NCBI RefSeq assembly: GCF_003385185.1
Contig: NZ_PQHZ01000013.1
Coordinates: 62,001-126,000, forward strand
Length of the DNA stretch: 64,000 nt
DNA from: Amycolatopsis palatopharyngis
Lineage (GTDB): Bacteria; Actinomycetota; Actinomycetes; Mycobacteriales; Pseudonocardiaceae
Reading direction: 5' to 3'
Position numbers and translations under genes: made by a program. Below, one piece after another: positions 8,329 to 16,426 of this stretch (position 1 is the stretch's first letter; each line of letters begins with the position of its first letter). The notes beneath the pieces were generated by a model. The model was not told the origin of the DNA, made no database searches, and saw only the letters and a list, made by a program, of their open reading frames with translations.

Positions 8329-8922
8329 ATGACTCCGTCCCGAGCTCGGAAGCCACGCGCCGACGCTGAACGCAGCAGGGCCGCGATCCTGGATGCGACA
8401 GTCCAGGTACTCGACGCCGACCCTGAAGCCAGCGTCGAAGCAATCGCCGCGAGCGCGGGCGTGACCCGCCAGACGGTTTACGCCCATTTCCCCTCGCGGG
8501 AGCAGTTGTTGGCAGCGGTACTCGACCGGCTCACCGGCGAAGCTGTTGCCGCCATGGACGCTGCCGACCTTGACTCCGGCTCAGCCACAGGCGCGCTGCT
8601 GCGACTACTCGACGCCGGCCGGCGAACGTCCGGGCGATATCCCGTCCTGCTTCAGCAGCTCAGCTCGCTACCTGTGAGCGCGCACGCCGACCACCAACGC
8701 CACGAGCCAGTCGCCAACCGGCTGAAGCGAGTAGTTCAGCGCGGCCAGGACACCGGAGAATTCGACAACCAGCTTTCGCCCGACTGGCTCGTCGCGGTCA
8801 CGATCAAACTCGGCCACGCCGCCAGCGAAGAGGTCGACGCCGGCCGAATGTCCAGCGCTGAGGCAACGGCAACACTGCACACCAGCCTCCTCCGCGTCTT
8901 CGGCGCCACCGATTCGTCCTGA
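8329..8922 (+). CDS. TetR-family transcriptional regulator
   Basis: 197-residue TetR-type repressor. The N-terminal HTH is typical: RSRAAILDATVQVLDADPEA, then VEAIAASAGVTRQTVYAHFP, then SREQLLAAVLDRL. The remaining residues form the ligand-binding helical domain, which is not specific enough to name an inducer. The weak AAGGTG ribosome site overlaps the proposed operator, consistent with autoregulation. It probably controls the divergent SnoaL-like gene and itself. Confidence 0.9.
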   Translation: MTPSRARKPRADAERSRAAILDATVQVLDADPEASVEAIAASAGVTRQTVYAHFPSREQLLAAVLDRLTGEAVAAMDAADLDSGSATGALLRLLDAGRRTSGRYPVLLQQLSSLPVSAHADHQRHEPVANRLKRVVQRGQDTGEFDNQLSPDWLVAVTIKLGHAASEEVDAGRMSSAEATATLHTSLLRVFGATDSS

Positions 8923-8963
8923 AGCCCGGGCAGCCGCCGGGACTTCAGGACGACGACCACGAA

Positions 8964-9644
8964 TCAACCCTGCGAGCTTCCGGTCATCGTCGCGTACGCG
9001 ACGACGTTGTCGGCATATTCACCCGAGGAGGAGTCGAACACGCCGCCGCAGGTGATCAGCCGCAGCTCCGGCGCGTCGGTGTTGCCGTAGACCTCCTCGG
9101 TCGGGAACTCCGCCTTCGGATAGCGCTCCACCCGGTCCACTGTGAACTCCACAGTGGTCCCGTCCTCCCGGTGAACCACGACCTTCTCCCCGACGGGCAG
9201 CTCGTGCAGCCGGAAGAACACCCCCGGCACCTTCCGGTAGTCGACGTGCCCGGCGATGATCGACGGTCCGAGCTCGCCGGGCGTAGGACTCTCGGTGAAC
9301 CAGCCCGCGGTCACGGCGTCACCGGGCACTTCCAGCGCCCCGTCCGGTTCCAGGCCGAGGTCGATGATCGCTCCGGTACTCACTCCGATGGCCGGGATCT
9401 CCATGGTGGCCGGACGGGCTCGGGGCAGTTCCCCCGAATCGCCACCGGCGGTAGCCCCGATCGCGGTCTGCTCCGTTGTGGATGTCGCGACCGACGTGGT
9501 GGCAGCTGGTCCGGCGGTGGTGGCCGGTTCGGATTGCCCGGTGAGCAACACCGTCACCAGTACCGAGACTAGGACCACCACGGCGGCGCAGGCGGCAGCG
9601 ACGAGCTGCCACCGGCGCCGCACGGGCGCAGTGCTGTTCGTCAC
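8964..9644 (-). CDS. Class E/F-like sortase
   Basis: 226-residue membrane-anchored sortase-fold transpeptidase of the actinobacterial class E/F style. N-terminal segment LVAAACAAVVVLVSVLVTVLL anchors it, a Thr/Ala-rich linker follows, and the catalytic domain starts near ATMEIPAIGV. Catalytic His is in IIAGHVDY and catalytic Cys in LRLITCGG. The usual Arg cannot be confidently assigned: the tail reads VFDSSSGEYADNVV with no Arg. It lies 3 bp after the excalibur-protein gene in the same operon. No LPxTG-type substrate is encoded next to it, so it may act as a housekeeping or pilus-independent enzyme. Confidence 0.82.
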   Translation of the reverse strand: MTNSTAPVRRRWQLVAAACAAVVVLVSVLVTVLLTGQSEPATTAGPAATTSVATSTTEQTAIGATAGGDSGELPRARPATMEIPAIGVSTGAIIDLGLEPDGALEVPGDAVTAGWFTESPTPGELGPSIIAGHVDYRKVPGVFFRLHELPVGEKVVVHREDGTTVEFTVDRVERYPKAEFPTEEVYGNTDAPELRLITCGGVFDSSSGEYADNVVAYATMTGSSQG

Positions 9645-9647
9645 CGG

Positions 9648-10184
9648 TCAGAGCCCGCCGCCGGTGGCCACTCCACCCACCGGGTGCACCCGGACCTGCT
9701 GATCACTCGACCCCCGGGCGAATTGAGTCTCGCAGGCCAGCCCGTCGTTGTCGGCGTCCAACCGGTGCGGGTCGGAACGGTCGGCGTCCAGCGCCGCCTG
9801 CGCTTCCGCCTTCGTGGCGAAGTCGGCACAGTCCTTGTCGGCGAACGCGGGTGTGGCGGGCGGCGGCTCGGTGGTGACCGGCGGCTCGGTGGTGGCGGGC
9901 GGTTCGGTGGTGGTAACGGGCGGAGCGGAGGTGGTGGGAACATTGTCCTTCGGCGCACCCGGAAGTGATTCACAGGCAATACTGTCGCTATCACGATCAA
10001 GCCCGTGCGGATCCGAGGGGTCCTTTTGCAGTTCGTCCTGCGCTTCGCGCCAGGTGGCGAAATCCGAACAGTTCTTGTCGGCCTGCACCTCGGCCGCATC
10101 AGTGGCGAAAGCCGCTGCGGTACAGGTCATTCCGGCGATGACGATGACGGAAGCGGTCACGAGCGTACGACGCAGTACAGACAC
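9648..10184 (-). CDS. Secreted protein with two excalibur calcium-binding domains
   Basis: 178-residue secreted protein. A signal peptide ([25 protein letters not shown]) leads into an excalibur domain with [12 protein letters not shown] and [11 protein letters not shown] Pro/Thr-rich linker follows, then a second excalibur domain with [12 protein letters not shown] and [10 protein letters not shown]. The DxDxDGxxCE motif is the proposed calcium loop. The first copy has [10 protein letters not shown], in which Ser replaces the loop Gly. GTG at 10184 follows GAAGGG with good spacing. It is the first gene of an operon with the sortase. The C-terminal tail (GGVATGGGL) has no sorting motif. Confidence 0.85.
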   Translation of the reverse strand: MSVLRRTLVTASVIVIAGMTCTAAAFATDAAEVQADKNCSDFATWREAQDELQKDPSDPHGLDRDSDSIACESLPGAPKDNVPTTSAPPVTTTEPPATTEPPVTTEPPPATPAFADKDCADFATKAEAQAALDADRSDPHRLDADNDGLACETQFARGSSDQQVRVHPVGGVATGGGL

Positions 10185-10380
10185 GAGAGAAACCCTTCGC
10201 AGGACAGAAAAATGACCGCCGAACACGTTTTTTCGTGCCGGCACACCCGCTCTTATCGACGCAAATCCGTGGACGTTACGCGCAAATGGCTTAATCGCGA
10301 CGGTAATTGTCAACGACGTGTGCCGGATTACGGTTGTCCTGTTCCCCGCACGGCAGCCTCGACGCCGTATCCTGGGGGCT

Positions 10381-11016
10381 ATGGCCATTCAGGTGCTTCT
10401 CGTCGACGACCATGAGGTCGTCCGCCGAGGGCTGCGGGATCTACTCGGCGACGAGCCCGACATCGAGGTCGTAGCCGAGGCGGGCAGTGTGGACGAAGCC
10501 CTCGCTGTAGCCCTGCACGTCGAGCCCGACGTCGCGGTGGTGGATGTGCGGCTCGGCGAGGGCGAACAGGACGGGATCACGTTGTGCCGGGAACTCCGGT
10601 CCCGGCACAACGCACCGCTGTGCCTCGTCCTGACCGCGTTCGACGACGAGGAGGCCGTGGTCGGCGCGATCATGGCCGGGGCGTCTGGTTATCTACTCAA
10701 ACAGGTCCGCGGGCAGGACGTGGTCAACGCTGTGCGCGAGGTCGCGGCGGGCCACTCCCTGCTCGATCCCGTCACCACGGCCCGGGTACTTGAGTCCTTC
10801 CGGCACCCACCCACCGACGAGCTTGCCGCCCTCACCGAACGCGAGCGCGAGGTGCTCTCCCTCATCGGTGACGGACTGTCCAATCGGGAGATCGCGCAGC
10901 GGTTGTTCCTCGCCGAGAAGACGGTGAAGAACCATGTCACGTCGGTGCTGGCGAAACTCGGTATGCAGCGGCGCACACAAGCCGCCGCCTGGGTGGCGCG
11001 GCGGGGAGACCGTTAA
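10381..11016 (+). CDS. NarL/DevR-type response regulator
   Basis: 211-residue response regulator of the NarL/FixJ family. The receiver starts [16 protein letters not shown], the phospho-acceptor Asp is in VAVVDVRL, and the conserved Lys is in GYLLKQV. The LuxR-type HTH is [20 protein letters not shown] to [16 protein letters not shown]. The pattern is close to DevR/DosR-like regulators. TATCCT lies 7 bp before the ATG, so the transcript is probably leaderless. It converges on a GAF-containing kinase gene with 7 bp between stops, its likely partner. A DevR-like box sits upstream of cydA about 8 kb away. Confidence 0.93.
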   Translation: MAIQVLLVDDHEVVRRGLRDLLGDEPDIEVVAEAGSVDEALAVALHVEPDVAVVDVRLGEGEQDGITLCRELRSRHNAPLCLVLTAFDDEEAVVGAIMAGASGYLLKQVRGQDVVNAVREVAAGHSLLDPVTTARVLESFRHPPTDELAALTEREREVLSLIGDGLSNREIAQRLFLAEKTVKNHVTSVLAKLGMQRRTQAAAWVARRGDR

Positions 11017-11023
11017 ACCTCGG

Positions 11024-12163
11024 TCACCGCAGCGGAACGTCGAACGCGACCAGGGTTCCGAGGCTCGGCGAGGAGTTGACGAAGAACTTTCCGCCTGCGC
11101 CGCTCGCGCGCTCGGCAAGGTGTTGCAGCCCGCGCTTGGCGACATCGCGTGGCACGCCACAGCCGTTGTCCCGCACGCGTAACCGGACCTCGTGCTCGTC
11201 GCGGTACAACGTCACGCGCGTCTCACTCGCCCCGGAATGTCTGACCACATTAGACAGGGCTTCACGCAAGGCCGCCCGGACGTGATCGGCGCGTTCAGCG
11301 GGGATGTCGGCGAGCTCGCCGGACAGCTCCAGCGTCGGCGGGAAGCCCAGCAGCTCACCCGCGATACGGACCTCACCGCGGGCGGACTCCGCGAGGTCGG
11401 TCGCGGTGGCGGGCTGCGACCGCTGTTCCGGTTCCGGCGATCGCAATGCCCGGACGGTGCCGCGGATCTCCTCGATGGTCTGATCGAGCTGGTCTATCGC
11501 TTCCGCGAGACGCGCGCCGTCGGCGGTGGCGAACCGTTTGCGCATTCGCCGCCGGACGCGGTCGAGTTGCATCCCCGCCGCGTACAGCCGCTGCACGATG
11601 ACGTCGTGCAGCTCGCGGGCGATCCGTTCCCGCTCCTCGAACAGCGACACACGCTGGCGGGCGTTGGCTCCCTCTGCGAGCGCGAGCACCACACCGGCCT
11701 GCGCGGCGAACGCGGTCAGCAGATCCACCGTCGGCTCCGCGAAGGCCGGCGCGCCGCGACGCCGGTAGACGGTGAGCGCGCCGAGTACCCGCCCACCGGT
11801 ACCGAACGGTGCCGCGGCAAAGGGCCCGTAGTCGCTCAGCTCGGTGGGCACGAAGGGGGCAGTGCGCGGGTCGGTGGTGAAGTCGTCGCTGACGACGGGT
11901 TCGCCGCCGCGAGCGACCTCCGCAGCAACGGAGTCCGCGGCCAGTTCGAGTCCGAGTAGCCCTTCGGCATCCGGATGTGCGGCCTCCACGGCGGCCCTGC
12001 CGTCGTCTGCCCGGACCATGACCAGCCCGAGGTCAGCATCGGCGAGCTCGGCAGCCCGGCGCACGACGTAGCCGAGCACGGCGTCCGGGTCGTCGCCGGA
12101 CAAGGCGCTCGTGGTGATCTCGGTGGCGGCGGACAGCGCCCGCGCGGCAAGGGTCGGTTCCAT
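11024..12163 (-). CDS. GAF-domain sensor histidine kinase (DevS/NarX type)
   Basis: 379-residue soluble histidine kinase. A GAF domain covers roughly residues 15-165 (ADLGLVMVRADD, FVPTELSDYGPFAAAPFG). HisKA_3 follows with the phospho-acceptor His in RIARELHDVIVQRLYAAG. The HATPase has ALREALSNVVRHSGAS (N-box), RVRDNGCGV (G1) and GLQHLAERA (G2). No membrane segments are present, so the signal is intracellular; GAF domains in DevS/DosT bind heme, but heme ligation cannot be judged here. ATG at 12163 removes a non-family N-terminus. It is tail-to-tail with the NarL-type regulator, the probable cognate partner. Confidence 0.9.
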   Translation of the reverse strand: MEPTLAARALSAATEITTSALSGDDPDAVLGYVVRRAAELADADLGLVMVRADDGRAAVEAAHPDAEGLLGLELAADSVAAEVARGGEPVVSDDFTTDPRTAPFVPTELSDYGPFAAAPFGTGGRVLGALTVYRRRGAPAFAEPTVDLLTAFAAQAGVVLALAEGANARQRVSLFEERERIARELHDVIVQRLYAAGMQLDRVRRRMRKRFATADGARLAEAIDQLDQTIEEIRGTVRALRSPEPEQRSQPATATDLAESARGEVRIAGELLGFPPTLELSGELADIPAERADHVRAALREALSNVVRHSGASETRVTLYRDEHEVRLRVRDNGCGVPRDVAKRGLQHLAERASGAGGKFFVNSSPSLGTLVAFDVPLR

Positions 12164-12221
12164 CTGTACCGCCCAGCCTAGGCCGACCGGGGAGCCGGCG
12201 ACGACTCCCCGGTACCCGGCA

Positions 12222-12662
12222 TCACGGCTGCTGGAACAGCTGACCAAAGCGGATCCGGTTGCCGAACGGGTCACGCAGACCGCAGTCGATGCCGTACGGG
12301 CGTTCGGTCGGCTCCTCGGTGAACTCGACGCCCTTGGCCAGCAACGTTTCATAGGTCTTCCGGCAATCGTCGGTGGTGAGGATGAGCCAGCCGCCCATCG
12401 CGCCCTTGCTCACCAGCTCACGCACCTGCTCCGCCGTCGCCTCGTCCATCGCAGGCGGGCCCGGCTTCTCCAGCAGGATCTGCCTGCTGGGGTCCCCCGG
12501 CACGTTGACCGTGAGCCAGCGCATGAAGCCGATGTCGGCGTCGGTGTTGATCTCGAGGCCGAGCTTGCCGACGTAGAAGTCGAGGGCCTCGTCCTGGTCG
12601 AGGACGAATATCTGGGATTGTGTGATCGCGTTGAACATGCCGGTAACGCTATTCACGCGCAT
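12222..12662 (-). CDS. VOC-superfamily (glyoxalase/bleomycin-resistance fold) protein
   Basis: 146-residue VOC-fold protein with two beta-alpha-beta-beta-beta modules: AITQSQIFVLDQDEALDFYV and GGWLILTTDDCRKTYETL. It ends RDPFGNRIRFGQ, the usual second metal-side motif. Members include glyoxalases, ring-cleaving dioxygenases and resistance proteins; none can be assigned. ATG at 12662 follows GGAGAAG and overlaps the end of the upstream AraC-family gene by 14 bp, so they are co-translated. AraC-VOC pairs are common in actinobacteria and often respond to a small toxic compound. Confidence 0.85.
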   Translation of the reverse strand: MRVNSVTGMFNAITQSQIFVLDQDEALDFYVGKLGLEINTDADIGFMRWLTVNVPGDPSRQILLEKPGPPAMDEATAEQVRELVSKGAMGGWLILTTDDCRKTYETLLAKGVEFTEEPTERPYGIDCGLRDPFGNRIRFGQLFQQP

Positions 12663-13095
12663 CGGCCTGAGCTTCTCCGAAACTGATCGGTCTCATCCAG
12701 GCCATGGCGAAGCACGTCGGTACGGGCCCGCCGACCACTCGCCTGCGGTAGGAGCTCGGGGACTCACCGACGATGGCGTGAAACGTCCGGCTGAACGTGC
12801 CGAGGCTGCCGAAACCGACCTCGAAACAGATGTCGGTCACGCTGCGGCTCGTTTCGCGGAGCAGGGACATGGACCGTTCGATCCGCCTGCGCTGGAGATA
12901 CCGGTGCGGGGTCTCCCCAAACGTGGCACGGAAGGTGCGGCTGAAGTGTCCTTCGGAGACGTGAGCGAGCCGGGCTAGCGCGGCGATGTCCAGTGGCTGG
13001 GCGTAGGCACGGTCCATCGCGTCGCGCGCACGAAGCATCCGGCGGTTGGACTCCTCCACGGCTTTGCTCACGCCCCTGATCTCAGCACAGAACAC
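12649..13095 (-). CDS. Small AraC-family regulator (DNA-binding domain only)
   Basis: 148-residue AraC/XylS protein made almost only of the double HTH: LDIAALARLAHVSEGHFSRTF and VTDICFEVGFGSLGTFSRTF, ending ESPSSYRRR. No N-terminal cupin sensor is present, which is half the usual length but normal for this subgroup. The start is uncertain: ATG at 13095 overlaps the end of cydDC by 14 bp, and GTG at 13071 is possible. It is coupled to the VOC gene that follows. Confidence 0.85.
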   Translation of the reverse strand: MFCAEIRGVSKAVEESNRRMLRARDAMDRAYAQPLDIAALARLAHVSEGHFSRTFRATFGETPHRYLQRRRIERSMSLLRETSRSVTDICFEVGFGSLGTFSRTFHAIVGESPSSYRRRVVGGPVPTCFAMAWMRPISFGEAQADARE

Positions 13096-16000
13096 TGACA
13101 GACGGCGTGCTGATCTGCCGAACCCTGCCGCCGGACACCTCCAGCACGATGTCCGCGTCGGCAGCTTCCTCTGGCCGGTGCGTCACCTGCACGACCGTGG
13201 TACCGGCGAGCGCGGTGCGCAGGTTCGCTCGCAGCAGCCGCGCGGTGGGCTCGTCCAGGTGTGCGGTGGGCTCGTCGAGCAACACCAGATCGGCTTCCGC
13301 AGCGGCGAGCAGTGCCCTGGCCAGGGCGACACGCTGTGCCTGTCCACCGGAGAGGCCCGCGCCCGCGCTGTGCAGGATGGTGGCCGGGTCGAGGTCGCCG
13401 ACGACGGCGGTCCGCAGGGCGTCGACCAGCTCCTCTTCGGTGGCTTCCGGGGCCGCGAGGCGAAGGTTCTCGGCGACCGTGGTCGAGACGAGCTGGGGTT
13501 CCTGCGGCGCCCAGGCAACACGGGCGGGGGTGCTGATCTCACCGCGATCCGGGTCGAGGAAGCCGAGCAGCGCGGCGAGCAGGGTGGACTTACCCGCGCC
13601 CGAAGGCCCCACGACCGCCACGTGCGTCCCGGCGGGAATCTCCAGATCGACATTCCGCAACACCGGCTCTGCCGCTCCCGGCCATCGCAGATCGGCTGCA
13701 CGGAGGGCGATGGGGAGTTCCCCAATGTGGCATTGGGGAACTCCAACGTCCCTAATGCCACATTGGGGAACTCCTGGAACCGCGCTGAGGCGGGTGCGGG
13801 CACCGCGCAGGGTGTCCCAGTGCTGGGCGGCCGGCGGAAGGAGCGCGAGGACCTCGGCGAGCGCCAGCGGAACCAGTGCGAGCAGGGGTGCGAGTACGGG
13901 ATCGAGCCGTCCTTGTGCGACGGCGGACGCGGCGAGCGCCGTGCTCGCGAGCGTCGCGGCCCCGGTGGCCAGGGTGATGACGGCGTCCGCTGCTCCCGCC
14001 CCGAGTGCCTGCCTGCGCGCGATCGTGGCCAACCTGGAGTCGTCGACGGCCAGTCCGGCCCTGCGGCTGCGGTCCGCGCCGAACGCGACCAGTTCGGCGG
14101 CGCTGTCGAACAGGGCGAGCACGCGAGCCGCGACACTGCGGCGGCCTGCGGCGAGCGCCGACGTCGCTTGCCGTTCCAAGCGCAACGCGAGTGCGGGCGC
14201 GAGCACCGCACCGGACAGCACGGCCACCGCGAGTGCGAAACCGGCCTCCGGCAGCACCACGGTCTGTACTCCGATCGCCGCGGCAAGCACCGTCGCCGCC
14301 ACCAGCGGCGGGGTCACGGCCCTCGGCAACAGGTCCCGCACCGTGTCGACGTCGTCGACGAGGGTGCGCTGCCCCTCGCCCGCGCGCAGGGCGGTCGTTC
14401 GCGCGGGTCCGAGCCGGACCAGCGACTGCCAGAGCCTGACCCGGAGCCTGCCCGCCACCCGGAACGCGCCGTCGTGGGTGACGATTCGCTCGACGTATCG
14501 AAGCCCGGCGCGGGCGAGCCCGAAGGTGCGGACTCCGACGACGGCGACCGTCAGGGTGAGGATCGGCGGCTGCAAGGAGGCACGGGCGATCAACCAGCCG
14601 GAGGTCGCGGTCAGTGCGACTCCGGCGACCAGAGCTCCCGCCCCCAACGCCGCTCCGCCCACGAGCCGCCGGTCGAGCAACTCGCGGAAGGGCACCGGCC
14701 GGGAGTTCGCCGAAGGATTGCGTTCGTCCGGATGGCTGTGCGAGCTCGTCGGCGAATGCCCGGAGTTGGCGACCGGATCGGTCGCGGTGCGCTCGTGTGC
14801 GGCGATGATGACGGCGGCGCCGTCCCGCTCGGCGTCGCGTACCGCGCTCAGCACGAGTTGGGCGCTGGCCGTGTCCAAATGCGCGAACGGCTCATCGAGC
14901 AACAGCAGCCAAGCTTCTGTGTGGCGCACCCGCAGCAGGGCGCGGGCAACCGCTACCCGTTGGCGTTGGCCGATGGACAGGTGGCTGACTGGTTCGTCCA
15001 CCAGGCCACCGATGCCGAGTCGGGCAAGTTCCAACTCGATCGCGCCGCCGGGCAGGGCACCCGTAACGGCGAGTTCCAGCTCCGCTCGCACGGTTCCGCC
15101 CGCGAACGCAGGCGACTGCGGCACCCACGCAACCGCTTCGCGCCACGTCGATATGTCGACTTCTTCCAGTGGTACGCCGCCGACGGTGATCGCACCTTCA
15201 TGGGGCCGGACGAAGCCGAGCAACACCCCCAATGTCGTGGACTTGCCCGCTCCACTTGGCGAGCGTAGCCACACCGTGTGGCCCGGGCTGACCACGAAGG
15301 ACTCACCATCCGGGGCTGTGCGATCCCGGCGTCGCACACGTAGCCCCTCGACGCGGACCTCGCCCCGGCGTGCAGTGGCGGTGCCGTCACGAGGCAGGGG
15401 TTCGTCGAGGATGGCCGCCACCCTGCGCACGGCTTCGGCACCGTCCTGCCCTGCGTGGAAGGCCGCCCCGACCGAGCGCAGCGGCTGGTAGCACTCCGGG
15501 GCGAGGATCAGCACGCCGAGGCCGACCGCGAGGCCAAGGTCGCCGGACACCAGCCGCACGCCGATCACCACGGCGACCAGAGCCACCGAAAGCGTGGCGG
15601 CGAGCTCCAGCACGAATGCCGAGGAGAAGGCGATGCGCAGACTGGACACCGTCGCTTCCCGGTGCCGGTCGGACACCCTGCGAACGGCCTCCGCCTGCGC
15701 CTCGGCACGGCGGAAGGCGGTGAGCACCGGCAGGGCTCGGACCAGTTCGAGGAGGTGACCGGACAGCCGGTGCAGGGCCTCGGTCGCTCCGGATACCCGG
15801 TCGGCGGTGTAGGTGCCGACGAGGATCGCGAACATCGGCAGCAGCGGAACGGTGGCGGCGATGATGATCGCGGACGGCCAATCGGCAAGCAGGATCGCGG
15901 CACCCGCCCCCAATGGGACGACGGCCGCCGTCACCAGTGCGGGCAGGTACTCGGTGAAGTAGGCATCGAGCGCGTCGAGGCCGCGGGTGGTCAGGGTGGC

Positions 16001-16426
16001 GAGTTGCCCTGGGCCACGCGACGCGATCCATTCCGGCCCGAGGCGTAGCGCCTGGTCGACGGTGCGGGCCCGTAGCTCTTCCTTGGCACCAGCCGCCGCC
16101 CTGGCCGATACGACCCGCAGCGCCCAGCCGACAAGTGACCTGACAACGACCACCGCGAGCAGCGCGGCGAGCCTGGCCCGTAGGTCACCGGCGCTGCCGT
16201 CGACGATCGCGGCGAGTACGGAGGCCAGCAGGAACGCCTGCGCGACCAGCGTGGCAGCGTTGAGCACGGACAGTCCGGCCGCGAGGGCCAGCGCCCGGCG
16301 CGCCGCCGCCGAGAGGGCGGGCAGCGCGCCGAGCGGACCTTTCCCGCTCCGCGCTGTGTCCGACTTGGACACCGTGTCCGATTTGGACACTATGGCGGAA
16401 AGGGGCGCGCGGGCGGGAAATCTCAT
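13082..16426 (-). CDS. cydDC: Fused CydDC ABC exporter for cytochrome bd assembly
   Basis: 1,114-residue fusion of CydD and CydC, the heterodimeric exporter of reductant (cysteine, glutathione or heme-related) needed for bd oxidase assembly. The CydD half has six membrane helices, Walker A SPSGAGKST, signature LSIGQRQRVAVA and Walker B WLLLLDEPFAHLD. The CydC half starts near PFRELLDRR and has Walker A GPSGAGKST, signature LSGGQAQRVALA and Walker B LVLLDEPTAHLD. Fusion is known in other actinomycetes. ATG at 16426 overlaps the cydB stop by 4 bp. Two in-frame palindromic repeat clusters are odd: a tandem VSKSDT at the N-terminus and VPQCGIRDVGVPQCHIGELP between the CydC membrane domain and its ATPase. 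Confidence 0.93.
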   Translation of the reverse strand: MRFPARAPLSAIVSKSDTVSKSDTARSGKGPLGALPALSAAARRALALAAGLSVLNAATLVAQAFLLASVLAAIVDGSAGDLRARLAALLAVVVVRSLVGWALRVVSARAAAGAKEELRARTVDQALRLGPEWIASRGPGQLATLTTRGLDALDAYFTEYLPALVTAAVVPLGAGAAILLADWPSAIIIAATVPLLPMFAILVGTYTADRVSGATEALHRLSGHLLELVRALPVLTAFRRAEAQAEAVRRVSDRHREATVSSLRIAFSSAFVLELAATLSVALVAVVIGVRLVSGDLGLAVGLGVLILAPECYQPLRSVGAAFHAGQDGAEAVRRVAAILDEPLPRDGTATARRGEVRVEGLRVRRRDRTAPDGESFVVSPGHTVWLRSPSGAGKSTTLGVLLGFVRPHEGAITVGGVPLEEVDISTWREAVAWVPQSPAFAGGTVRAELELAVTGALPGGAIELELARLGIGGLVDEPVSHLSIGQRQRVAVARALLRVRHTEAWLLLLDEPFAHLDTASAQLVLSAVRDAERDGAAVIIAAHERTATDPVANSGHSPTSSHSHPDERNPSANSRPVPFRELLDRRLVGGAALGAGALVAGVALTATSGWLIARASLQPPILTLTVAVVGVRTFGLARAGLRYVERIVTHDGAFRVAGRLRVRLWQSLVRLGPARTTALRAGEGQRTLVDDVDTVRDLLPRAVTPPLVAATVLAAAIGVQTVVLPEAGFALAVAVLSGAVLAPALALRLERQATSALAAGRRSVAARVLALFDSAAELVAFGADRSRRAGLAVDDSRLATIARRQALGAGAADAVITLATGAATLASTALAASAVAQGRLDPVLAPLLALVPLALAEVLALLPPAAQHWDTLRGARTRLSAVPGVPQCGIRDVGVPQCHIGELPIALRAADLRWPGAAEPVLRNVDLEIPAGTHVAVVGPSGAGKSTLLAALLGFLDPDRGEISTPARVAWAPQEPQLVSTTVAENLRLAAPEATEEELVDALRTAVVGDLDPATILHSAGAGLSGGQAQRVALARALLAAAEADLVLLDEPTAHLDEPTARLLRANLRTALAGTTVVQVTHRPEEAADADIVLEVSGGRVRQISTPSVSVLC
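13714..13769. repeat. Two CCCCAATG-TGG-CATTGGGG palindromes inside cydDC
   Basis: Copy 1 (13714-13744) is a perfect palindrome with 14-bp arms (GGAGTTCCCCAATG) around TGG. Copy 2 (13749-13769) is in the opposite orientation with one mismatch (TCCCTAATG). Both are within the coding frame of the CydC half. The same 19-bp core occurs at 42579-42597 and 42609-42627 in an intergenic array, so this is a dispersed repeat that has entered a gene. Confidence 0.85.
16358..16392. repeat. Tandem GTGTCC-N5-GGACAC palindromes at the 5' end of cydD
   Basis: GTGTCCGACTTGGACAC (16358-16374) and GTGTCCGATTTGGACAC (16376-16392) are near-identical palindromes one base apart, inside the first 25 codons of cydDC. 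On the coding strand they give the repeat VSKSDT-VSKSDT. They could be an operator-like site, an RNA structure near the start, or another inserted repeat. Confidence 0.75.

Noticed and set aside
13046..15491. Large plus-strand open frames (740 and 794 codons) opposite cydDC
   Set aside because: They are antisense to a clearly conserved ABC exporter with complete motifs, and translate to low-complexity Arg/Ala/Ser protein without domains, as expected for shadow frames in high-GC DNA.
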